Below are positions 38,991 to 62,699 of a stretch of DNA of 64,000 nt, piece after piece. Each line of letters begins with the position of its first letter. Positions within the stretch are counted from its first letter, which is position 1. Both the position numbers and the translations under genes were made by a program. Origin of the DNA: Anaeromyces robustus. Its lineage: Eukaryota > Neocallimastigomycota > Neocallimastigomycetes > Neocallimastigales > Neocallimastigaceae. The notes under the pieces are model-generated. The model did no database searches, was not told where the DNA came from, and saw only the letters and a program-made list of their open reading frames with translations. The DNA is taken from positions 42,501-106,500 of the forward strand of contig MCFG01000147.1 in assembly GCA_002104895.1 (NCBI GenBank), in the 5' to 3' direction.

Positions 38991-40765
38991 TATTATTAAA
39001 TGTAAAAAATTAAAATTAAAATATAAAAAAAAAACAATTATTTATTAAATATATAAGCATTATATTTATTATTCATCATCTATTATCATTTATGTATAAT
39101 TAAATATAAAAAAATATATGTATTCTTCATTATTTACTGTTTTATTATAATATTAGATAATCTTGACACCATGTAATAAAAAAAAATTGGTTAATTTTAA
39201 AAAGTGATTAAATTAACCTATATTTAAAAAGGTAAATCATATTAGAGTATAAATATAAAAATTTATATTATCATTGGTATTGGTGACAACATTAATGATT
39301 AAATAAGAAAAAGGGAAAATATTTAAATTATATACATTAATATTATTATATATTTTAGATATATTAATTCTATTAATTCTTATTCTTTCTTTTTTTATTT
39401 TACTACTTTAATACCTATATTTATTCTATTTTCCCAATTTTTTTTAATTATTATTAATTATTATTATGATATTTTTTTTATTAATCCTCTAAATTAAAAT
39501 TATTTTCAATAAATATATATATATATATAATATTATAATTTTTAATAATAATATAATTAATTTTAAAAATATTTTTTTTTGTTTTATTAAGATTATGAGT
39601 AATTAGATATAACTAACCTTTTATTATTTATTTTATTATTATTAAAAATATTTTAAAATTAATTATGAAATATAAAGGGTTAGTTAAATTAAATAAGATA
39701 ATAGTAAACATAAAAAGTGATTATATAAATTTAAGATATTTACATAAATAATGTTAATAAAACATAAATATATTATTTACATGTGATTAATAAAGTTATA
39801 AATTTAAATGTTAACATTTTCAATAAAAAAATAAAGAATTCTTTTTTTTTAAACACAACATATATTGTAGACATTTGTAATGAAAAAAAAATTTTTTTAA
39901 TAAATGTTTAATAAATATTTTTTATTATATAATAATATTAATGATTAAATTATTCTTTTAATATTGTAATATTTTAATTTTTTAAAATTTGGTAATATTG
40001 ATAATAATATAGATTTATTTTTCTAGGTTTATATAAACATATTTTTATTTTCTATTAACTAATTATAATATGTTATTTTATATTTTATATTTTATATCAT
40101 TTTATTTTAGCTTGAATATTTTATACTTTATATATTATTTAAAATATATAACTAATAAAAATTTCATTTTTTCTCTCTATATTATGTAATATTAATAAAA
40201 TTTTCATATTTATTAAAAAAAGTTATTATTGACTTATTCAAATAATCAAATACTGAGAATTTATAATCATAAATATATATATATATATATTAAATTGGTT
40301 TTATATAAAATATTAAATAATTATAAATATATAACAGTTTTAATGAAATACTAATTTTTAAATGTAAATTAAATAATAATAATGAAAAAAAAAAAATATT
40401 TAAAATTTGTAGTTATTGACTTTACGAAATCATTTAAATATTTAATTTATAATATTTAATAAATTTCGTTATAATAATTATAATAATAATAAGTACTTCT
40501 AATAACAAATTAATATTAAAAATTATTTGTATATGTTTAATAAAAAAAAATAAAAAATAAAGGTATTACAGCTTGTTTTAGGAAAAAATTGAAATTTTAG
40601 ATAAATTCAGAAAAATATAATTTTAAAATTGAAAAAAGTATATGTACTTAGATTTATTAGAAAATTTTATATTCTTGGAATATTCTAAAATATTTTAAAT
40701 ATTGAGTTTAAAAATTGAAAATTTTAATTATATATATAATTTAATATAAATTTATTATTATTAAA

Positions 40766-40961
40766 ATAAATAATCAATAATCAATAATCAATAATAAATT
40801 AAATAAATAATAATAAATAATAATAAATAATAATAAATAAATAATAAATAATAAATAAATAAATAATAATAAATAATAATAAATAAATAATAATTAATAA
40901 ATAAATAATAAATAAATAATAAATAAATAATAATAAATAATAAATAATAATAATAATAAAT

Positions 40962-41054
<93 letters not shown>

Positions 41055-41139
41055 AATAAATAAATAAATAATAATAAATAATAATAAATAATAATAAATA
41101 ATAATAAATAATAATAAATAATAATAAATAATAATAAAA
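40766..41139. repeat. Compound (AATA/AAT/AATAATA)n microsatellite
   Basis: Mixed AAAT and AAT runs, with a perfect AAT core at about 40966-41045 and AATAATA units on both sides. Confidence 0.92.
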
Positions 41140-41600
41140 TAAACGTTTTAAAAATTTATCATTTACTATACTAAAACTTTCGATCTATGCTATTCTGATT
41201 ATTCTGATTTATCAAAAGATAAAAGTTTGTTCTATATGTTTTTTTTTTTTTAATAAAACATGATATTATAATGCTTTGAAATATTACCAGAGTTCATATC
41301 ATTGGAGTAAAAGTAAAGATTCCGTGAATTAACATATAAAGGATACAATTATAATCATATTTTTGATATATATTACTTTTTTTTTTTTCATTCATTGTTT
41401 TTCTTTTATAAAAAAATCTTTATATATTTTTATCCAAAATATATTAATGATAAAAAAATTGACATCTACAAATGTTTACTTTCATTTTTATTTTTTTAAT
41501 AGTTTTGGTTTAAATATATTAATAAAGAAAGAAATTAAATAAGCAAAAATACAAAAGGTCATAAAACAAAGGTATACGCATACCTCACATATATATTATT
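41140..41600. other. Slightly more complex spacer, no gene recognised
   Basis: Between 41150 and 41370 G/C content rises (for example CGATCTATGCTATTCTGATT), but neither strand gives a convincing frame. Possibly an old relic. Confidence 0.3.
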
Positions 41601-41611
41601 TTAATTATTAC

Positions 41612-41770
41612 ACGTGTCATAATAAAAATTTTCATATAATTATATTTTATTATCTTCTTAATATTATTTATTAAAGGTATATTATTATATATGTGAATAA
41701 AATTTTTAATTATTTATATCCTTAATAAATAATATTAATAAGAAAAGCTTTACATAGTACGTGTCATTAT
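41612..41770. other. Inverted-repeat element flanked by near-identical 12-bp direct repeats
   Basis: ACGTGTCATAAT (41612-41623) and ACGTGTCATTAT (41759-41770) flank a perfect 17-bp inverted repeat: TTAATATTATTTATTAA at 41658-41674 and its reverse complement at 41722-41738. It may be a small MITE-like element or a hairpin; chance is possible in DNA this AT-rich. Confidence 0.35.
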
Positions 41771-43381
41771 CTTTGTTTTTTAGATATAAACAAAAAAAAA
41801 TTATTTAAAAATTAACGAAACAAAAAAAAATTTAAAAACCAGAAATTAAAATTAATTTTTTTAATTTATAAAATTATATTATTTCAATTAAAAATTTATT
41901 TATTTTATTTATTAATTTTAAATTTAATGAAAAATTATTTTTTATTTTATAATTTATTATAAATAAAATTTATTATGATTCAAAATTCAGAAACAAAATA
42001 AAATATTTCATTTTATTCCATATTCCATAAATTATTTATACAAAAAAAAAAAAAAAAAAATAAAATAAAAAAAAAGACAAAAAATTTTATAATTATTGAA
42101 ATTCAAAATGGCTTATTTAAACTTGCTGAATAATTATTAAGCTTATCAACGTTTGCATATAATGATAATGTATACAATGTTATGCTTTATGATTTTATTT
42201 TAAATATTAATATGACATCATTTTAAAAAGATATTAAATTTTTTAAATTAAATATATATCAATACTTTAATAATAATCTACTTGAATTTACATATTCATA
42301 AAACTAATAGTTTATTTTTACTATTAAGCTATTAATAAATTATTAATATCTATATTAATAATTGATTAATTTAGTTTTTTTTAAAAAGATAAGAAAATAA
42401 CTATTATGTATATATATATTAGTTTGTCCCACATTAATTATTATTAAGTAAATCAAAAATATTATTTATATAAATTATTTGTATATAAAATCAATAAGTT
42501 AATTAAGAAAAATCTAGTAATATACTACTAATTAATTATATTAAGCATATAGAATATTATATAATTAAAGTAAATCTTATATTTATATTATGTATCGAAT
42601 AATCTTTAATCATCATACAAAATAACATACTGTAATAATTGTTAAATAAAAAATAAAAAAAAAAAAAAAACAGTTAAATTTTAAAATTTAAATATTGTTC
42701 CATTTTTTTATATACAATTTTTCACAAAAAAAAATGTATAGTTTTATATACATTTTTTTATATATCAATATATTAATTTTTTTTTTTCATTATTTTATCA
42801 TGATATATTTTTATTAATATAAACTTTTAACTTTAATTATTTGTATTTGGTATTATTAAATTATTTCTATATAATTTATTATATTATTATTATTTTTTTT
42901 TTTGATTTTTTATAATAATTATTTAAATTTTTCCAGTTTCATATGAATGGAAAATTAAATAATAAATTAGCATTTAATTAACGCTAAAAAAAAATGGAAA
43001 AAATTTTTTATTATAAAATAATCAAAACTTCTATATCTTATTATTTAATTTTTAATTTTTTATTTTTATTTTTTTTCTCTTTTATTTAAATAGATAATTT
43101 TATTAATTTTTACTATTTAATTATTATAATTATTTTTTAATTTTTATTAGTTTTTTTTTTAATTTTTTTTAATTTTTTTTAATTTTTTTAATTTTTTTAG
43201 GTTTATTCCTTTTTTTTTTAATTTATATTATATTGTTATTTCTTAATTATAATTTTATTATATATCATTTATTAATTCAATTTTTTTATTTATTTTACTT
43301 TTATATATTTTTTTTATTTAAATAATTACAATTTTATTAATTTTTACTATTTAATTATTATTATTATTTTTAATTTTCATT

Positions 43382-43425
<44 letters not shown>

Positions 43426-43942
43426 TTTTAGGTTTATCCTTTTTTTTAAAATTTATATTATATTATAAAAAAAGTATTAATTGTTATTTCTTATTTATTA
43501 TTTTATTATATATTATTTCATTTTTTTTTATTTTATTTTACTTTTAATTTTGTTTTAATATATGACTTTAAATTATATGGTAATTTTTAATTATAAATTT
43601 TAATAATTTTATTTAAGGGATAAAATAAAAATTTAACTTTTTTTTTTAAAAAAAAAAAAAAAAGAAAAAATAAACAAAAATTTTAAAATTTAATATCAAT
43701 AGAAAAAAAAAATTTTTTGTAAAATTATTATATCATATTTTTCATAATTATAATAATATATTATAATTTTTTATTTTTATTTTTTTTTACTTTTATTCCT
43801 CACCTTTTTTTATTTTGTATCTATATTAAAAATTATTATTATTACGTCTTTTAAATATATGAAAATAAGAATATTATTATTAGTATAAAAAATCTTTTTT
43901 TATAGATACTATTATTTAAATAGAAATTAAAAATTCAACAAG
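41771..43942. other. AT-rich spacer, 5' flank of the 32-exon gene
   Basis: Homopolymer A/T tracts throughout and the duplication at about 43075-43530. No coding sequence recognised. Confidence 0.55.
43075..43530. repeat. Imperfect tandem duplication of about 234 bp
   Basis: TTTTATTAATTTTTACTATT occurs at about 43097 and 43331. The following ATTAG, T-tract, AGGTTTAT and ATTTATATTATATT blocks recur in the same order. Copies differ mainly in T-tract length. Confidence 0.75.
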
Positions 43943-53042
<9,100 letters not shown>

Positions 53043-53102
53043 ACTAGTGTTTAAATAAAAACCGGAAAAAAATAAAAACAAATAAACAAACAAACAAACA
53101 AG

Positions 53103-53133
<31 letters not shown>

Positions 53134-53705
53134 GAAAAAGATTTATTTATATAAAAAAAAAATATAAATTTTATTTAAATAAGTATAAATTTTCTACATA
53201 CGTGACGTGATTACTTAGTTTTTTTTTTTTTTTTTTATTTTTTTTTTATTAATAAAAAAAAAAAATGCAATGAAAATTATAGTACCAGTACTAATAATAA
53301 TAAGAATTCTTTATTATTATTTTAAAAATTATATATATATATATATATCTAAAAGGATTTATTTATTAAATTTAAAAAAAAAAAGAAAAACAACAACAAC
53401 AATAACAACAACATATTTTTACTTATTTATTGATGTATTTTATATCATCTATTTACTAATGTATATTTTATTAAAAATTTTAAAATGAATAATTTTTTTT
53501 TATATTACTGTATTTATATATGTATATGCTAATAATTTTATTTAAAAATAAAAAAAAAAAAAAAATTCAGTATATTTACCTATATTTATATAAAATTAAA
53601 AAATTAAAAAATAAAAAAATAAAAATAAACAATTTATAAATTTAAATGAAATTTAAAAGTTGAACATTATTAAATTAAAAAAAAAAAAAGGAAGAGAGTA
53701 TTATT

Positions 53706-53737
<32 letters not shown>

Positions 53738-53830
53738 TTGTATTTAAAATTAATAATATAAGTAAACAGTATTTAATAGGCTTTAATATTTTTTTACTTT
53801 CAAAACAAAAATATATATACATACATATAT
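53043..53830. other. AT-rich spacer 3' of the Tmc-like gene
   Basis: A tracts (53107-53129), a T tract (53220-53236), a CAACAA run (about 53390-53412) and a TTTA run (about 53708-53739). No gene supported. Confidence 0.55.
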
Positions 53831-53837
53831 ATATATA

Positions 53838-54130
53838 GATGTCAATGGTTGTTGTTACAAAATATATATAATTAAACTATACTTATCCTTAAAATATATA
53901 TAGAATGTCGATGTTAAATCTGTATAGTATAGTAATAGTATAGATAATAATTCATATAAACTCTATGTGATGAATCACAGAGGTTCATTTATGATATGAA
54001 GGTCTTTTATGTGTGCTCTGGCTGCTTTATTATAGTATAATTATATTTTATTAATTATCATTATTTTTATTAATTATTATAATTTTATTAACTGGTAAAT
54101 ACCTCTGGGTAATTTCAATATAGAGGATTA
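53838..54130. other. Higher-complexity non-coding island with stem-loop potential
   Basis: This 290-bp stretch has far more G/C than its flanks. It contains CTCTATGTGATGAATCAC followed by AGAG, in which GTGAT and ATCAC pair around GA and CTCT pairs with AGAG. It also contains CCTCTGGGTAATTTCAATAT followed by AGAGG, with CCTCT/AGAGG arms. No open frame and no tRNA-like T-loop was found. It could be a non-coding RNA, an LTR remnant or another transposon relic. Confidence 0.35.
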
Positions 54131-57065
<2,935 letters not shown>

Positions 57066-57149
57066 TTATTTATTTAATAATTTTAATAATATTTTTTTAT
57101 TATTAATAATTATTATAGTTATATGAACAAAATATTTAAAAAATACTTT

Positions 57150-57405
57150 CAAATAAAATAAAATAAAATAAAATAAAATAAAATAAAATAAAATAAAATA
57201 AAATAAAATAAAATAAAATAAAATAAAATAAAATAAAATAAAATAAAATAAAATAAAATAAAAATAAAATAAAATAAAATAAAATAAAATAAAATAAAAT
57301 AAAATAAAATAAAATAAAATAAAATAAAATAAAATAAAATAAAATAAAATAAAATAAAATAAAATAAAATAAAATAAAATAAAATAAAATAAAATATAAT
57401 ATAAT
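57150..57405. repeat. (AAAAT)n pentanucleotide array, about 50 copies
   Basis: Nearly perfect AAAAT repeat with one extra A near 57262. It lies about 500 bp upstream of the NRPS start. The Phe/Ile/Leu-rich minus-strand frame over it is an artefact. Confidence 0.95.
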
Positions 57406-57921
57406 ATAATGAATAATAAAATAAAATTTATTTTGTAATTAAGATTTTCGGTCAAAAAAACTTTTAAAATTTGAACACAAAAATGTAGTAATGAATTAAT
57501 TAATTAAATTATTTTTTTTTTAAAAAAAAATAAATATGAAAATTAATATAATTAATATAATTAATAAATATAAAATAAATATAAAAATAAATATAAAAAT
57601 AAATATAAAATTTAAACTTTTCATATTGAATTATTTATTATTTAAATTTTTTTTTATATTTTTTGAATTTTAATATTTTTTTGTACTTTTTAAACATTTT
57701 GTATCAATTTTTTTTTTTAGTATTTTACTTAAATATGAATGAATTTAAAAAAGGAAAAACAAAAAAAATGACTTTGCATAATATATAAATTATAAATACA
57801 AATATTAATATATATTATAAATATAAATATTAATATATAAATATATATATTTTATATATTTTATATACTAATTTATATATCATTTTCACCCATCTTTATA
57901 AACAAAAACAAAAATAAAAAA

Positions 57922-58510
57922 ATGTCATTAACAGACAATTCTTTTAATCGTTGTTATCCTGTAACCGGATTACAAGAAACTATTTATTATAGTTATTTAA
58001 AGGATAATGATAAAAATAATTATAATATTTATAGAAAATTTCAATTAAAAGATAATTTAGATATTAATAGATTAAAAAATGGAATTTTTAAATTATTTCA
58101 AAATCATGAAAATTTAAAAACTAGATTTTATTCTGTTGTTATGGAGAATAATGAAACCAAAATTTTTGGTGATATAGATAATGAATGCCAATTGAAAATC
58201 GAAGATTTTTCTAATGATAATGATAATGATAATGGTAGTGATCATAATAATGATAATGATAATGATAATATTATTCATCATTTTCTTAGAAATTTTGATT
58301 TATCAAAGGCACCACTTATTAGAGTAGGTTTTATTTCTAATAAATATTTACTTTTAAATATTCATCGTATTATTGCCGATGAAGAATCCGTTAATCATTT
58401 AATTCATGAATTATCACTTTATTATAGTGATGAATTAATCCTTAATCTTGATCCAAAAAAACAATTTAAAGAATATATGTTATTAAAAGAAGATAAAGAT
58501 AAAATCTTTT

Positions 58511-58554
<44 letters not shown>

Positions 58555-59390
58555 AAATTTAATACATTAAAATCATTATTTGATGGTGAATATAATGTAT
58601 TAAATCTTCCAAAAATTAAATGTAAAGATAATAATAAAGATATTAAGGTTAAAGAATGTTATAAAATTATTGATGGTAATGATTATGAAATTATTAATCG
58701 TTTTATTAAATCTAATCATTTAAATGAAGAATTTTATTTTATTTGTATTTATGGTTATATTATGTCTAAATATTCTGGTCAAGAAAATATTTATACTTCA
58801 TTGATTAATCATCAAAGAAATGAAAATACTAAAGGTATTTTTGGTCCTATTTCTAAAATTCAACCAGTTTTATTAAAATATCAAAATAATAATAATAATA
58901 AAATGATGAATATTTATCATGAAATAAAAAATATTATGTTAAATTTCAAAGATCAAGAAATTTCTTTCTTTGATTTGAAAAAAAATAATAATCATTTAAA
59001 TTTAAATTTAAATTTAATGGAATTAAATAATTGTTTTATTTTTAATTCTGATCAAACTAATGTTAAAAGTTTTGTTGAAAAAATTTATTTAATAATTTAA
59101 AAAATACTTTTTCTTCTTCTTTTTCTTATGATCATGATTATGATTATGATTATAGTCATGATTATTTATTATTTTTAAATAAATTATTTAAATTAAATTT
59201 TGATTTTATTTTTAAAGTTGATAATTTTAATAATAAGTATTATAAAATAGCTATGGTTTATAATAGCTGTTTTTATGAAGAATGTTTAATGAATAATATT
59301 TTAAATAGTTTTATCAATGTTGCAAAAAATGGTAATAATAATTTTAATTTACCTATTCGTAATATTGATTATTTATCCGAGGAAGAAATG
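57922..59390 (+). other. NRPS condensation domain 1, active-site motif altered
   Basis: Starts CYPVTGLQETIYY (core C1-like). Where HHxxxDG is expected (residues 147-153 of this frame) the sequence is IHRIIADEE: the second His is Arg and the Asp-Gly is Asp-Glu. An Asp/Asn repeat (about residues 97-117) and a poly-Asn run interrupt it. Probably inactive. Confidence 0.75.
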
Positions 59391-59439
59391 AAAAAAATTT
59401 TAACCTTTTCGAATCCAAAAAGAATTAAAAAAATAGAAG

Positions 59440-60985
59440 AAAAAATTTATCATTTAGAATTTGATAAACAAACCAAAAAATATCCAAATAATTATGCTCT
59501 TATTTTTAATGATGAAAAATTTACTTATGAACAATTGGATAAAATGAGTAATTCCTTAGCTCATTATTTAAGAAGTATTGGAATTCAAAGAAATGATATT
59601 ATTCCTTTAATTTGTAATAGATCCTATTATTATGTTGTTGCTGTAATTGGTGTTTTGAAATCAGGAGCTGCTTATGCTCCAATAGATCCAGATTATCCTG
59701 AAGAACGTATTCAATATATGATTAATGAAGTTAAGCCTAAAGTTATCTTATCTTATTTAGTTAATGAAAGTAATAATAACAATAATAATAATAATAAAAA
59801 GGAATTTAGTAAAACTCCAATTTTATCCATTAATTTTAGAATTATTTGATTACCGTCATAATACTACTCATTTAGAGAATATTAATGAAAATACTGATTT
59901 AAGTTGTATCTATTATACTTCAGGTACTACAGGAAAACCAAAAGGGGTTATGATTACTCATAAAAATTTAATAAATTGTTGTGCTCATAACTTAACCACC
60001 AAAACTACTTATGATTTTATCTCTGAAAGATTTCAAAATGTTTTAAGTTTTACAAAATTTACTTTTGGTGTATCTATTTTAGAAATATTTTTCCCCTTAT
60101 TACATAATAAAACTGTTGTTTTATGTAGTGAAAAAGAATTTAATGATCCTACTTTATTAGGAAATTTAATTAATAATTATCATGTTGATTTAATGTTAGG
60201 TATTCCTACAAGAATTAGTAAATATTTAAATAATGAAGTTTTTAGAAATTCTATTTCTAGACTTAAATCTGTTATGTTTGGTGGGGAAAAATTAACTTTA
60301 AATTTTTTGAATCATGTTAATACCTATTTAAATGCTTATATTTATAGTGCTTATGGTCAAACCGAATGTACGGTTACTTGTTCCATAGGTCGTATTTATG
60401 TTGAAGAAGTCAATGGAAGTAGAGAAATTTCTATTGGTAGACCTTCAGGTAATAATGAAGTTTATATTTTAGATGATGATTTAAAACCAGTTCCAATTGG
60501 TGTAGAAGGTGATATTTATATATCTAGTAATGGTATTAGTCTTGGATACTTTAATAATGAAGAATTAACGAATGAAACATTTATTCCATGTCCTTTTAAT
60601 TCTAGAAAAATGTATCAAACTGGGGATATTGGAAAATGGTCCTTTGACGGTGAAATTATTTGTACTGGAAGAAAAGATTTTCAAGTTAAAATTCATGGTC
60701 TTAGAATTGAACCTTCAGAAATTGATAATAATTTAAAAGAATTGAAAGAAATTGGATTTTCCATTACTATTGATAAAACTAATTTAAATGGTGAAAAATG
60801 TTTAGTTTGTTATTATACTTTGAAAAAAGATACTAATCCTCTCACCGAAAAAGATCTTCGAAATTATTTATTGACTAAACTTCCAGTATATATGATACCA
60901 AGTTACTTTTTAAAAATTGATGAAATTCCTTTAACATTACATGGAAAATTAGATAGAAGATCTTTACCAGAACCAAATTTTGAAG
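59440..60985 (+). other. NRPS adenylation domain 1, unusual specificity pocket
   Basis: Core motifs seen: SGAAYAPIDPDYPEERI, YTSGTTGKPKGVMITH, FTFGVSILEIF, AYGQTECTVT, GVEGDIYISS, YQTGDIGKW, GRKDFQVKIHGLRIEPSEI and GKLDRRSL. The A4 Asp that binds the amino group (FDxS) is Gly, and YGPTE is YGQTE. The second frameshift lies inside this domain. Confidence 0.85.
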
Positions 60986-61004
60986 AATTAATGAAAAAGG
61001 AAAA

Positions 61005-61290
61005 ATCTACTTATGCTCCACCTATCAATGAAATTGAAGAAAAAATCATAGAAATTTATAGTCAATCCTTTAATCCAAATATTAAAAATGAAAATGAAAA
61101 TGAAAATGAAAATAAAATTGGAAGATTTAGTGATTTTTATGAACTTGGAGGTGATAGTTTTAATGTTATTCAAATATGTACTCAAATTGAAAAAATATAT
61201 AATATTAAGGTTACTATTAAAGATATCGTATTACATCCAGCTGTTTATGAAATTAGTGAATTTATTGAAAATAAAATTAAGGATCATGAA
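61005..61290 (+). other. NRPS thiolation (peptidyl carrier) domain
   Basis: FYELGGDSFNVIQICTQIEK contains the LGGDS phosphopantetheine motif; the attachment Ser codon is at 61156-61158. A short Glu/Asn repeat (61087-61113) lies just before it. Confidence 0.9.
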
Positions 61291-61344
61291 ACAGGAAATG
61301 TAGAAAAAGTATCCGATGATTTAATTAAAATTAAAAAATATTCT

Positions 61345-62665
61345 TCTAAAGAATATCCAATTACCTCTCAACAAATGGGTGTTTATATTGATTCCATTAA
61401 AAATCCAAAAAGTATTAGTTATAATAATATGGATGCATTCCAACTTGATCCTTCCATTAATATTGAGAAAGTTAAGGAAGGATTTACTAAATTATTTGAA
61501 AAACAAGAAATTTTAAAAAGTAAATTTATTACAAAGGATAATATGGAAGGTAAAACAGAAATATATGGTATCATTGATGATGAATGTCAATTAGAATTTG
61601 AAGAATATATCTATGAAAATGCAAAATCTTTTGTTAGACCATTTGATTTATCTAAGGCACCATTAATTCGAGTAGGATTTATTAATGATGAAGTTTTATT
61701 AATTGATATGCATCATATTATATCTGATGGTACTACCCTTTCCATTATTAAAAATGAAATTAATCACTACTATAAGGGATTACCAATGTCTGAATTAGAA
61801 GTTCAATTTAGTGATTATGCTATTCATATGGAGGAAATGAAAAATACAGAAAGATATTCTAAACAATTAGAATTTTATAGAGAAATGTTTAAGGAAGATT
61901 ATGAAGTCATCAATATTCCTCAAAAGATCAAGGAGGATAAGGATGAGGTCAATGGAAGAAAAGAAAATGAAGTTGGAAAATGTGTCAAGGTTATTGAATC
62001 TTCCATGAGAGAAAAAATTGATGAATTTATTCAATTCCATAGAATTAGTAAGACAGCCTTCTTTATTAGTATTTATGGATATATATTAAGTAAGTATAGT
62101 GGTCAAAAAACTATTTATAGTTCAATGACTACTACTAACAGAAATAGTCATTATGTAGAAGACATGATAGGTATGTTTGTAAGTACTCAACCTATTCTTC
62201 TTCAATATGGCCAGGAAAATAATTCCTTTTTAGATATTCTTAAAGAAACTATGGAACAATTAATGGAATTATATAATCATCAAGATATATCCTTTGCTGA
62301 ACTTGTCAATTCTTTGAAATTAAAAAAAGTTAATAATTCATTTATTTTCCAACCTAAAAACATTTTTAAAAGTAATAATTCAGAGGAAATGATATTCAAG
62401 AAGAAATCTGATCAAATTATTTATAATATTTATGAAGAAGAAGATGTAAATAATGAATTCCAAATTAATAATGATAATACTGTCAAATTTGATATAGCTT
62501 TCAGTGTTGTTGAAAAGGAGGAAGAATATTTATTGACCTTAGAATATAATAATAGAATATATGAATCTATGATGATGGAAAATATTTTGGAAAGTTATTT
62601 TGAAATGATTCAACATTTAGATAAATTTAATGAAAATATTCAAGATGTGGACTATATTCCAAAAG
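61345..62665 (+). other. NRPS condensation domain 2, intact catalytic motif
   Basis: YPITSQQMGVYI start, then MHHIISDGTT with both His, Asp and Gly of HHxxxDG (61711-61731), and FDLSKAPLIRVGFI shared with domain 1. It should condense the module-1 product with the module-2 amino acid. Confidence 0.88.
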
Positions 62666-62699
62666 AAAAAAGGAATAAGATGATGACTAAATTTAATGA

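Noticed and set aside
53838-54130. tRNA gene
   Set aside because: AGAGGTTCATTTATGATATG resembles a T-arm superficially, but the T-stem does not pair and no acceptor or anticodon stem could be drawn.
57066-57455. Minus-strand Phe/Ile/Leu frame of 129 codons
   Set aside because: Artefact of the (AAAAT)n array.
59085-59850. Introns as the cause of the NRPS frame changes
   Set aside because: The two frames abut with continuous domain sequence and no GT-AG pair removes only the break.
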